Of a stretch of DNA of 64,000 bases, positions 53,859-63,783 are shown one piece after another. Under the pieces are notes generated by a model, which did not search any database, was not told where the DNA came from, and worked only from the letters and a program-made list of their open reading frames with translations. The DNA comes from Sesamum alatum. Taxonomy: Eukaryota; Streptophyta; Magnoliopsida; Lamiales; Pedaliaceae. Numbering within the stretch: position 1 is the first letter of the stretch; every line of letters begins with the position of its first letter. The stretch is taken from positions 25,572,046 to 25,636,045 of the forward strand of contig JACGWO010000007.1 of NCBI GenBank assembly GCA_034509735.1, written 5' to 3'. The translations under genes and the position numbers were made by a program.

Positions 53859-56098
53859 TGAAAGAATCGGGTACGGCCCGGGAACGCAACGGAAGCGTAA
53901 AAAACGTTAATTTAAGACATAATTTAAATTGGATTCAAAGGGGTGTTCCCTTTGAAGTTCCCGGGCGTTCGGTGTTTTGTCAAAGCACAAACAACAAAAT
54001 AAAACATGCAGGACATGTGGCTTAAAAGGAGAAAAACAAAATTGCACAAAATGTAAAAGGAAACCAACCTTTATCCGTTTATGTAGAACGTGTTCGTGCG
54101 TTGTTCCTTTCTTTTCCTTCTTCGTTCGTCCACTTGAGAGCTCAACGTAGAACTCCTCTAATGCGATCCACACCACACTATGGATTTATTTCTACTCTAT
54201 TGCTAGATAGAAAATAGAAACAAAGAAGAAGAAACAATTCCAAAGAAAGCACTATCGATTAGTGTACCTTGGAATGTTTTTGTTCAATCTTCTCTAAGAA
54301 GTATGAACACTAAAAGAGAGAATTTTCAGAGAGTATTTTGGCCTAAAAACTCCAGCAAAAATGAAGCAAGTGATATCAATTGTGTCTAGCAAAGTAGTTT
54401 TGTGTATATGGAATGTAGTGTTCAAAAAAACCACCTACACAAGTAACCTCCAAGGCAACTTCCACATACACACACTTCTAGCATATCCACTACACATGAT
54501 AGCAAAGAAAAACCACCCACAAAAGGGCAAAAAATTCGTGCACATCATGTACATATATGGAAGAGTTGAAACTCTTCCTTAACTAGCTTCAACTTGCATG
54601 AAAAAATGGACTTGGACCTTTATGTTTTTGGACTTGTATTTAATCAAATTAAATAAAGTCCAAACATATATCCATTGGGCATTAATTAATCTAATTAATT
54701 TCAATCCAATTGAAGTCCAATTATTTATTTAATCCAATTAAATAAACATAAGTCCAAATCAAGAATAATTGATCCAATCAACTATTCTAGCCAAAACCCG
54801 ATAAATTAATCCAATTAATTCAAAGGTTCTTAGTCCAAAAAATTAACTAATCCAATTAATTAATTCTTGGACCATCCATCAAATGGATTTCTCAATAAAT
54901 GATCCAATCATTTATTTTCTCTCTTGAATAAATTTAATCTTATTAAATTTATTCGCTTCTTCTAGAATTAATTCCAAATTAATTCCGCCAAATCCAAAGT
55001 GATTTGTGTGTGACTCATTAGGTTCACCCTCAGCTAGACTTGGGCTTGTGTCCAACACAATAGATCAATTAAATCCAATTTAATTAATTGTTTTTCGATT
55101 AACCATTAATCGAAAAAACGTCCGTCACCATGGGTGGCCGTCTAGCAACGGTCCATGGCACTAGAGACTAGGTGAATGTTGGCGTGAACATTTAGGCTCC
55201 CGAGTTCCATACGAGTACGGTCCTTCCATCATCAGTCTCCCGGTCTAAGTCTAAGGCATGGAATTGGACGTCGGTTCCCATCCTGGACAAGACAACTATG
55301 CTCAGTAACTCGAGGCACGTTTACTCTATCGATCGACGTGGGAAACCATTCCCTACTCGACCAATCGCTGTGGCCACAGACTTATAAGAGTTTAAACTGT
55401 CTCAGAGCGCATAAGAGACTCGACTGTCATATACTGATAGGTGACGGATCCTATCTTGGAATCCACCGTCCTCAATACATATTCCGACTGCACTGTATAA
55501 GGCTTATGATGAACGTATCCCAGATACAGACATCCCTTGCCAGATGCTAGATACAACCATCATATGCATGTGACTGCCATGATTCCTCAAGTCCGAGGAC
55601 TAATCTCGTACTATCGGAGCCGGGAATGCCAGTCATACCGACCAAGCCTCCAAGGCTTCCATATGACGATTCCCGCGAGTCAGTTCAGTCAGCTGACATC
55701 CTTGTCAACTAACCCACTAATATTGCATAGACGTCCAACGTCTGTGGCCGATGAAACACGACACTCATCCAATGAATGCAATCCTTAGTGCAAGTCTGTA
55801 TAGGACTCTTGATGCCCTGTCTCAAGGTCCTCGACTTGGAACATTTCAGACCTAACTCTCAGAAGTTGGTTTCATAGCTGCCATCCAATGCGCAACCCAA
55901 CTACATGGGTTGTTTGTTTGGCCTGTGGGCTTTGTTGTGATGTTAATGGAATAAACAAAATAGCGAGCACAACAAATGGAACTGCCAAACATGAATACTC
56001 ACTTTATTCATATAAGAATATTACAATTACAATGACATTGTCAGAAATAGATTACATCAAGGCCAATCTAATTGGCTTTCCGGTCACCTATTCTAACA
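53859..56098 (-). repeat. E 5' LTR (2240 bp)
   Basis: TGAAAGAATCGGGTACGGCC to CACCTATTCTAACA, followed by target duplication GCTCG. Near-identical to 45680-47920. The short ORFs inside occur in both LTRs and are not supported as genes. Confidence 0.95.
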
Positions 56099-57971
56099 GC
56101 TCGGCCTGCTGGGGAGCGGCCGACTGAGGTGACTCGCGGGAATCATCATATGGAAGCTACTCGGGCTTGGTCGGTATGACCCGTATTCCCGGTTTCGATA
56201 GTACGGGATTAGTCCTCGGACTTGAGGATCACGGCAGTCCCCTACATACTAAGGCTGTATCTTGGATCTAGTGAGATTTGACCGATTATATCACATGATC
56301 ATCATAAGCCTCGTCCAGTGCAGTCGGAGTATGTAAGAACGGTGAATTCCAAGATAGGATCTGTCCCCTGTCAAAGGATATGACAACAAGATCTCCTATG
56401 CGCTCGGAGATGGTTTAGACTCACAAAGTCTATGGCCATAGCACTTGATGTAGTGGGAAAGGATTTCCTACGTCGAGTTAAACCTATCTCGAGCATTATG
56501 CATAGTTGCCTAGTCAAGGATGGGAACCGACCCCTAGACTAAAGGCCGGGAGACAGGCGACAGTAGGACCGTACCCATACGTATCGAGCGTCGGTAGGAC
56601 CGCACCTGCGTATAACTCGGAGCCTAAATGTTCACACCATAAATTCACCTAGTCTCTAATGCCATGTACCATTGCTAGATGGCCACCCATGGTAACGGAC
56701 TACTTTGGTTATGAAATAACAAGAAGTAGGTCCAAGTCTAGCTGAAAGGTGAACCTAAAGAGTCACACCCGCTACACCAAATGAAAGGGAATTAATTTGG
56801 AATTAATTCCGGGAGAAGGTATAATTTAATGGAATTAAATTATACTTCTTGGAGATTCAAGCCTCGATGGATTATTTGGGATAATCGGGCTTGAGTTCAT
56901 AAATTAGATTTATGAATTTTATAAAGCATGGGCTTTCCTTTTAATTAGATTAAAAGGGTGAATTAATTAATTAGTGGGCTTGGTATAGGATTTAACATAA
57001 AGTCCATGGGACTATTTAATTTAGAATTAAATAATCCCATTCTATGGAATTAATTAATGGGCTTGGTATATTAAATAGGAGTTAATATAAAGTCCATGGG
57101 ACTATTTAATTTAGAATTAAATAAGTCCTTTCCATTAATTAATTAATGGGCTTAGTATATTAAATATGATTTAATATAAAGTCCATGGGAATATTTAATT
57201 TAGAATTAAATAGGCCCATTCCGTAAAGCCCATCAAAATGGATGAACAAGATTTGATCTAGAGAATGATGAGATGAAGGGCCATGATTAATTTGACTTAA
57301 TCAAAGCCTAATTTGACTAGGATTTGACTAGGTCAAAATCCTAGTCAAAGTGTGTCTCTTTGGAAGAGTTTGAGAAGGAATAGGAAATTCCATCTTCTAT
57401 AAATACTCAAAAAAACACACTCACACCTAGTATTCTCTACAACTCTCATCTCTCAATTCCCTCTCAAGTTTCGTCCATCCCCTTCTTTTCTCTCCAAGAA
57501 TTATACTTTGTTCTTCTTGATTTTATTCAAGTTAAGAACATAAGAGACATTGATTGCGTTAATTCATAGCGTGTATCGATGTCTCTTCTCCCCAATTAAT
57601 TTCTTGCTAGCACAAGGGTTGTTTGCTTTCCGGTGGAGCGAGTGAGATGATTTAGAGGGTCTCTTCTTTGAGATCTTGGTGCAAAACGGGGAACAATGCA
57701 TGTAGCCGAAACGAAGACAAAACTACAACCGGGTAGGTTCTTTAATTATGTTTTTTTTTTTCGGTTCTAATTCTATGGCCTCCATGTTGTGTTTTATTGA
57801 ACATGAGATACACCGAACGCCGGGGAGAATCAAGGGCACACCCCTTGATTCGTTTATGTATGTTATGCATAATTTAAATTCCATTTAATTATGCTTTGTA
57901 ATTTTATTACGTACTATTTCGCGCTTCCGCTATACGCGCTTATCTCCCGGGCCGATCCACACATTCTTTCA
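56099..57971 (+). repeat. D 5' LTR, remaining part
   Basis: After the GCTCG duplication (56099-56103) the LTR continues GCCTGCTGGGGAGCGGCCGACTG and ends CCACACATTCTTTCA at 57971, directly before the primer site. With 45312-45679 it forms a 2236 bp LTR. It carries the CCATGG block near 56650-56700, TATA at 57408 and a segment around 56990-57220 with three near-repeats of TAAAGTCCATGGGACTATTTAAT. Confidence 0.93.
57408..57415 (+). promoter_or_regulatory. TATA box of D 5' LTR
   Basis: TATAAATA followed by CACACTCACACC and CT-rich sequence to about 57500. Same arrangement as 4909 and 14371. Confidence 0.7.
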
Positions 57972-57972
57972 G

Positions 57973-57984
57973 TGGTATCAGAGC
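57973..57984 (+). other. tRNA-iMet primer-binding site of D
   Basis: TGGTATCAGAGC, one base after the LTR end (57971), followed by CCGGTTCGGTG, which the other copies share in reverse. Confidence 0.96.
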
Positions 57985-58209
57985 CCGGTTCGGTGTATAG
58001 GCCTAGAATTCTATGTGCTATGTGCGTTTAAGCATGATAAACGTGTTTTAATTTACGCTTATAGCATGTTTATCGTAGATATTTAATGGCGTTTAATTTT
58101 GCATGGGATTTTGGATCTTTGTTTTCTTGAATGTGTTAATACATGTTCTAGGGTTGTATTTATCTTGTGGTTCAAAAAATAGCATGAAAAAGTCGAAAAA
58201 TAGTGAAAA

Positions 58210-58428
58210 ACGGCGAACCGGCAACAGCAGCACGCTGGTCGAGCGCACAGGGGAGCGGCCGGGCGCGCGTGCAGGCAGGGGCCTGCGCGCGCCCAGCGTG
58301 CGTGGACAGCGCGCGCGCTGTGCCGGCCGTGCGCGCGGCCGCACGCGCAGGCATGGACGCCTGAGCGCGTGCGCGCGCGCGCGCAAGCACTAGGCGCAGG
58401 CGCGCGCCTGGCCGGCTGGCTGTGCCGT
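58210..58428 (+). repeat. GC-extreme island in D leader
   Basis: About 220 bp of GCGCGC, GGCCG and GCAGGC words, about 225 nt after the primer site and flanked by GAAAAACGG and GCCGTTTTTCG. Confidence 0.9.
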
Positions 58429-59854
58429 TTTTCGTTTCTCTCCTATTTTTGGCTCGTTTTTCAAAACTGTTTTTACTAAATTATTTTTATGATATTTTCT
58501 GCATTATTCTGAACCCGTTGACTTAGAATATTTATTTTTTGAGATTTGAAATTTCCTAAAATAAATATTGCTTGGTTGATGAGGAAAGGGTTTCCTAACA
58601 AGATTTAATTTTTGCAATGGTTGCACCAATGATCAAAATTCATATGTGAAATTTCGCAATAATTTCTGCGTTTTATGATGTTGGACATCATGGTTATTTT
58701 ATGGTTGGAGCATGAGTAGATCTTAACATGTATTAATATTGCACAAATGTTAGATTTTGGGATTCTTGAATATATGAGCATATTCTTGAATTGTTGGTTT
58801 TTTTGTTTTCGAAAAATTTGATTTTTCTGTATAATTCTTGAAATTTTTTTGAATTAATTTTGGTTGAGATTTTATATTTCATAGAATTAATATTGCCTTG
58901 TTAATTATGGAAAAGGTTTTTCCAACAAAAATCGTTGTGCATAGGTTGCACTATTATCCAATGTTTGGTGTGAATATTTTACATGTAGTTTCTGCATTTA
59001 TTTTATGGTATGGATTATCATGGATGCTGGTATAGAATATTTTACGTGGGATATGTATTTGTGCCATTTGTGTTAATTGATTTGACAAAGGATGATCACA
59101 AAGCCCCTAGACCGCATGTATGGTTTATTTATATTTATTTGTTGGGTTGTGGCCTGTGTGCCTCTTTATTTTCCTCTCTGTCTCTCTTCTAGTTACCTTG
59201 GAATAATAAGGCTTTCTCTCTCCCTCCTAATGTACTCCCCCCAAATGTTTAATTGGGGTTTCTTATTTTATGATGTAATGAGAGTAGAATTAGTGGTGAG
59301 GTTTTATTTTTTACAAATAAAAGCTGCAAGAGAAGACAAGCCCAAGGTGTTGGAGGCCCATGGAGGTTGCCATCAGATGGCCCACGGAGGATCCATGGAG
59401 AAGGAGCCCGGTGTAGGCCCAAGATGGAGAGCCCAAGAAGATAAAGAGGACTTACAAGGCCCATTGCATGTAATGGGTTATTAAATCTTGTAATAGCGTA
59501 GGGCCCACCCTTAGATTGACCATAGATCCACTGCAGGCTCAGTGGGCCGCATAGGTTTGGGCTTGTGATCATCCTACAGGGGCGTGCTAGGCTTTATTTT
59601 GCATGCGATGCGTATTATATGCTTATGATTATTCTATATGCTTTATGTATGGTTACATTCACGCTTAGAATATTTCTGCCATAACGCATGCAATGCAATA
59701 CTTAATATGTGATGAGGTCTCGTTCTATCAAAACTCTCACTTGCTTAAACCAAGTTAAATATAGACCCTTAATAAATGGACTAGGACTCTAGGAGTCTGT
59801 CCATGTCTTCCATCCATGGCAAAAGTGAAGAAGATCTTTTAGGTCGATAGCGTG

Positions 59855-59950
59855 GTCTCACGAGTCGTGGCACGACTATCGTGCTTAAAAGAAGCTGCAC
59901 TTTGTCATGAACGAGGAGTAGACTGCTGTTACCTGTCTCACGAGTCGTGG
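59855..59950 (+). repeat. Duplicated near-palindrome in D leader
   Basis: GTCTCACGAGTCGTGG at 59855-59870 and 59935-59950, spaced 80 bp. It survives intact although gag and pol of this copy are ruined. Confidence 0.92.
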
Positions 59951-60308
59951 ACGTAGCAGTGGGTCTATGAATCGGTTGATTGGGTTGGGTCTAACGCCCC
60001 GAATAACGTGATTTGCTTGGAGTCCTCGGGATCACGTGAAAGGGTGAGGCAATTATCTTGGGAACCTCGTGGAACGAGAATGGTATGGAATACCTCCCAC
60101 GGGTTCTTTTCCCATGCGAATCGTAAAAGCGGGGTATGGGGGAGATCGCTGTGGATCCTGAGCCCACTAGAAAAGGATTTCCTGAAGACAACGTTTGAGA
60201 GTGCCGTGTTTTCGTAGAAATAGTGGGAGAGGTTAAGGACTAAAGACCGAGACTTAACCAAAATATTACTTCATTTTGCTTATTATTTTCTGTTTTATAT
60301 ATTTGTGA

Positions 60309-61140
60309 ATGTCTAAGAATCCACCAAACACATTACTAAGAGGCTTATTAAAAGGGAACCAATTACACGGATTGACTGCAAAATCTTAAGATGGTCTTAG
60401 ATTTCCAGAACCTTAACTCACATACCGGAATGAGGACGTTCCTCAGCCCTTGCCGGAGGGGTCGACAACTAAGGCAACGCTTGGCGTTAAAAAGTTGAAG
60501 GATGACCACCGGCAAGTAGGATATAATGATGTTGGCTCAAACTATGCTTCGTTTGCATCATGTCTATATGGTCCTGGACCAGCATTTGGGGTAAAATGGA
60601 ACGAAGGCATGTTTGGAGCTAAGATGACGGAAGGGATGTCGGTACAAAGAACATGGAGTAATGATGCAATCCCTAGGGGAGAAGCTCAAAAGATCTCCAC
60701 GCCAGTCTTGAAATAGAGACGTATATTGACATGATCCCTCAGTCTCTTCCTTCCTCCTTCGAACCATTAATTATCAACATGAACGAGCTTAGAAAAGATC
60801 TTCATAGGTTGGTAATTATGTTGGTCTAGTACGAGGCAATGATTGCAAAATCTGCGCCGTCGGTACTAGTAGGAGAGGCTTCAACCTCCATGGTGAAAGG
60901 CAAGGGTGCCAGACGCCAAAAGAGGAAGAAGGGTAAGGTGACATCAACTATTAAGCACTTCAAGTGTTGTTCCTTTACAACACAAAGTGGAGGTAAAGGA
61001 AAGAGCAAAAGCTTCAAGCAGTCAAGTTCATAGATTTCTAAGAACGTAAGCATTCACTGTCGTAAAGAGGGTTATTGGAAAAGGGAGTATCCTGAACCTC
61101 TCTCCAATGTAGGTAAAATTTGATATTGAGTAATGACATG
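60309..61140 (+). pseudogene. Gag remnant of D
   Basis: Begins ATGTCTAAGAATCCACC at 60309 (MSKNPP), the family Gag start, then is interrupted by stops. Recognisable blocks: PEGSTTKATLGVKKLKDDHRQ (60450 on), GAKMTEGMSVQ near 60617, ETYIDMIPQSLPSSFEPLI near 60715 in another frame, and KSAPSVLVGEASTSMVKGKGA near 60845. The knuckle (HCRKEGYWKREYPE near 61052-61095) has lost its last Cys to Tyr. The copy cannot make Gag. Confidence 0.85.
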
Positions 61141-62640
61141 ATCACTTTTCACTTTATTTGGTATTTGATACCATTCCTATCACTAATCTGCGGGAGGTTT
61201 GCAGAGAGTGAATAAGGACTTAAAAAGCCAAGAACAGTTCTAGGATTCAACAATGGCAAGGTCCATTGATGAAAAGGACTAGAGACTATTTAGGCCCATA
61301 ATCGTGATCATGTTAGGATAATATAGGAATTACGTAACTTAGCATGATCACAAGTATGTCTCTTTGTTGGACAAAGGTTTTATTACATACATATTTGATC
61401 AAACAAAATTATTGAATATTGATTCATGTTTGCTAGTAGTTACACGTAAATTCCTAGAACACCATCCCATAAAAGGTTTATGGATACTCAAAATTCAAAT
61501 TATCTAAATGGATTAATCAAGACCAACTTACAAATTTGGCATCTACAACAGCTAGGACATTTCTTCTTATTAAAAGATAAGTAAATTGGAAAGTTCGATG
61601 AATCTAGAAATAGATGATTCAAATCGACTAAATTTACGAGTCTTTTATAAAGAGAAAGTCACAAAGCTCTTTGTTGGACGAAGTAGGCTTGCAAAATAGT
61701 CTATTGGAAGGGATCCAATAAGACAACTGTAGGTTACTAATACACAAGACCATAAGAGGGTTCAAAAGTCTAAAGGTCCCATAGGAGGTTTGGGAATTAG
61801 ACTTGAGGTGGTGAACCATAAATGGTCGCAAAATTAAACCTGTTTCGATAGGATCGAAATGGCCGTGTATTTAGTGGGAGCTCTTGAGCATCCAGTTGAG
61901 AATGGAATTCTCAATGAAACATTTCCTATAAAGGCCAAGTATGACGGTCTCTAATAAAGGGAACGATCGAATCTCGTTGGACGAAGATCGATCGAAGTTT
62001 CACCGAACTACCTTAGCCCGTGTAAAACGCAGACTCAATATTGCCAACGTAAGGAACGTGGCACTTTGCTACGAGTCACGCACAAGGAGCCATGGTTTGG
62101 CAAGCCTGTGTCCTGACAAAGTCCTTGAGCATGTAGAAGGATCCTACATACGTCAAGGGACTAGTGGGAGACAAACTAGACTCGGTGTCTAATTTGTACA
62201 AGTTTACGACAGAATAATACTAACGTTGCTTAGCATTTCTTAAATTGATCATATTCCAAGTCCTCTTAAGAACGAACCCGAATGTCGTAAGAGGTACGGG
62301 TGATCGGGATATGTTCGGTCAAATTTGGATAGTAATCCAAATGACCTGCAGAAAGTGATGTTGGACATCGTAGTAGGATTTATGGAGAGGAGCCATAGAT
62401 TCCACTAGGAAATTGAAACAAGGTTTGAAACACTGCATAACTAGAATATTCGTTTTGACGAGCTCATACGGAGCATGACTCGGTCTTAAACGACGTAGGT
62501 GATCAGTGGGAGTAGAAATGGTGTTCCATGAGTTTAAGTGTATAATGTCTTGATTCATGGATGAATTCAAGATATTAGGAATCACTAAAACACAACTGTA
62601 ACTCACGAAAAATTCTCCATGACATTTTAGGGTTCCCACA
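61141..62640 (+). pseudogene. Ruined protease, integrase and RT region of D
   Basis: Almost unrecognisable pol. Landmarks by nucleotide similarity: TCTTTGTTGGACGAAGTAGGCTTGC near 61668-61692 (integrase, KPFVGQSRLA in relatives); RLEVVNHKW near 61800; a blurred SDRGGEYL region near 61845-61885; AAGCCTGTGTCCT and TACATACGTCAAGG near 62102-62160 with TAGTGGGAGACAAACTAGA (integrase C-terminal part). After that, about 400 bp (62230-62640) show no secure match. There is no open frame of useful length. Confidence 0.7.
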
Positions 62641-63430
62641 TACATATCATGAATTAAGCTTTTCAAGGACTCAGTCATGGTAGACTGATGAGAAAACTCA
62701 AATATGTAGAGGGACAAGTTGTTCGAGACTCAGTCATGGTAAGACTGATGAGAAAACTTGGATACTATGCATAAAGCATCAAGCCATTCAAGACTTAGTC
62801 ACGGTGGACTAATGAGAAGGCTTGGATGTTGAGTATCCCCTACGTCTTAACCCTAGGCAAACATGTTATATGTTTACTCGGTGCATAGGAACCGATGTTG
62901 AGAGTGCTTCTAGCATGGCTCAACATAAAATCGGTAATGCACTGAGGGGTTGAAGACAGCAATCAAGAACGATCCTTAGTACCTGAATAAGGACTAAAGA
63001 TGTGTTCATGATGCACCGTCTGTTGAGAGTTGCTTTGGAAGGCTAAAGCGATACTAGCTTTCAGAGCATAAGTGAAAATCAGTTAGTCTCAAAGGTATGC
63101 ACAGTCAGGCCCAATGACGAGTGCATCGAATAGTGGTCACTGATGAAGACCGCGTCCATAGGATGGACGTGGCGCCTAGCACGACCAAGCCATGTTCGCC
63201 TATATGGCAGGCAACTTGGCTATGGGAGTATTGGCACGAGATCTCATCACAAGATCCACGAAAATATTCTTAGACAACCACCATCTCTAGGAGGCAATGG
63301 TGGATAGAGGTAACACGGTTAGACCGTATTGCTTCGCAAGGAAATATAAGTGGACTCACAATACCTTAGTCAGTATCGTAGATTACTCATACTCAGAGGA
63401 TTCTGAACAAAGTGGGTAATTGACTTATTG
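62641..63430 (+). pseudogene. RT thumb and RNase H remnant of D with triplicated segment
   Basis: Contains three imperfect copies of a segment ending in GACTGATGAGAA (62662-62700, 62721-62760, 62787-62825). They look derived from the codons for QTDEE in the RT thumb. Then follow blurred RNase H phrases up to the polypurine tract. The same sequence, with the same non-coding changes, is found reversed at 19678-20375 in D'. Confidence 0.8.
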
Positions 63431-63433
63431 GTC

Positions 63434-63444
63434 AAGTGGGAGAT
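63434..63444 (+). other. Polypurine tract of D
   Basis: AAGTGGGAGAT followed by TGTTAGAATAGG, the 3' LTR. Perfectly kept in a copy whose genes are ruined. Confidence 0.9.
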
Positions 63445-63783
63445 TGTTAGAATAGGTGACCAGAAAGTCAATGGTATTGGCTGTTCTGAGAACCATTCTT
63501 CAATCTGTGAACGAGTAATATTATGTTAATGAATGTAGTAAGGATTCATAGGCATGAGTTTGTTGTACTTACTGCTTGCATCGTTACGATGTCACAACAA
63601 ACGCCAACAGACTGAAATAACATTTCGGGAAATTGGAACTACACTTGGAGGTAGGTTCATGAAATCAGTTTCGCCGAATCAGTCTGAAATACTCCAAGTC
63701 AAAGGAATCTCGAGACAGGGCATCGAGAATCCATTTGAGACTTGCACTAAGCATCTGCTGTCGGGTTTCATCGACGGGTGACG
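63445..63783 (+). repeat. D 3' LTR, truncated after 339 bp
   Basis: TGTTAGAATAGGTGACCAGAAAGTC to CGACGGGTGACG, about 8 differences from 45312-45650. It then switches to family I pol on the minus strand; both sequences share ACG at the joint (63781-63783). Confidence 0.92.

Larger units (their letters stand above)
45680..56098 (-). mobile_element. Copia copy E (family III), full length, in the 5' LTR of D
   Basis: A 10.4 kb reverse-strand element: 3' LTR 45680-47920, pol 47921-50706, Gag-protease 50707-51837, leader 51838-53845, primer site 53846-53857, 5' LTR 53859-56098. Target duplication GGTCG (45675-45679) / GCTCG (56099-56103), one mismatch. I counted about 20 differences by eye between the 2.24 kb LTRs, so this is the youngest insertion of the nest. 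Gag-protease and integrase are open, but RT and RNase H carry frameshifts. Confidence 0.95.
57985..60308 (+). other. Untranslated leader of D
   Basis: About 2.3 kb with no credible gene. It contains in order the GC island (58210-58428), AT-rich sequence with two related stretches (TAATTTCTGCGTTTTATG near 58660 and TAGTTTCTGCATTTATTT near 58985), the CTGCAGGCTCAGTG block near 59530, two CACGAGTCGTG motifs (59855-59870, 59935-59950) and CGTAAAAGCGGGG near 60121. Confidence 0.84.
45312..63783 (+). mobile_element. Copia copy D (family IV), degenerate and probably non-autonomous
   Basis: Plus-strand element inserted in C2. 5' LTR 45312-45679 plus 56104-57971 (split by E), primer site 57973, leader to 60308, gag remnant, pol remnant, polypurine tract, 3' LTR from 63445 cut at 63783. 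The two LTR starts (first 335 bp or so) differ at only about 8 positions, yet gag and pol are ruined throughout. The same ruined 3' region occurs in D'. It therefore probably transposed as a defective element using proteins of relatives. Confidence 0.9.

Noticed and set aside
57973..57984. Possible tRNA gene at the TGGTATCAGAGC sites
   Set aside because: Only 12 bases complementary to the tRNA 3' end are present, at LTR edges. It is the primer-binding site, not a gene.
59010..59484. ORFs in the leader of D (60 and 130 codons) as a possible extra gene
   Set aside because: They are not open in the leaders of B3, C1 or E, although the DNA is partly alike. The leader is better read as non-coding.
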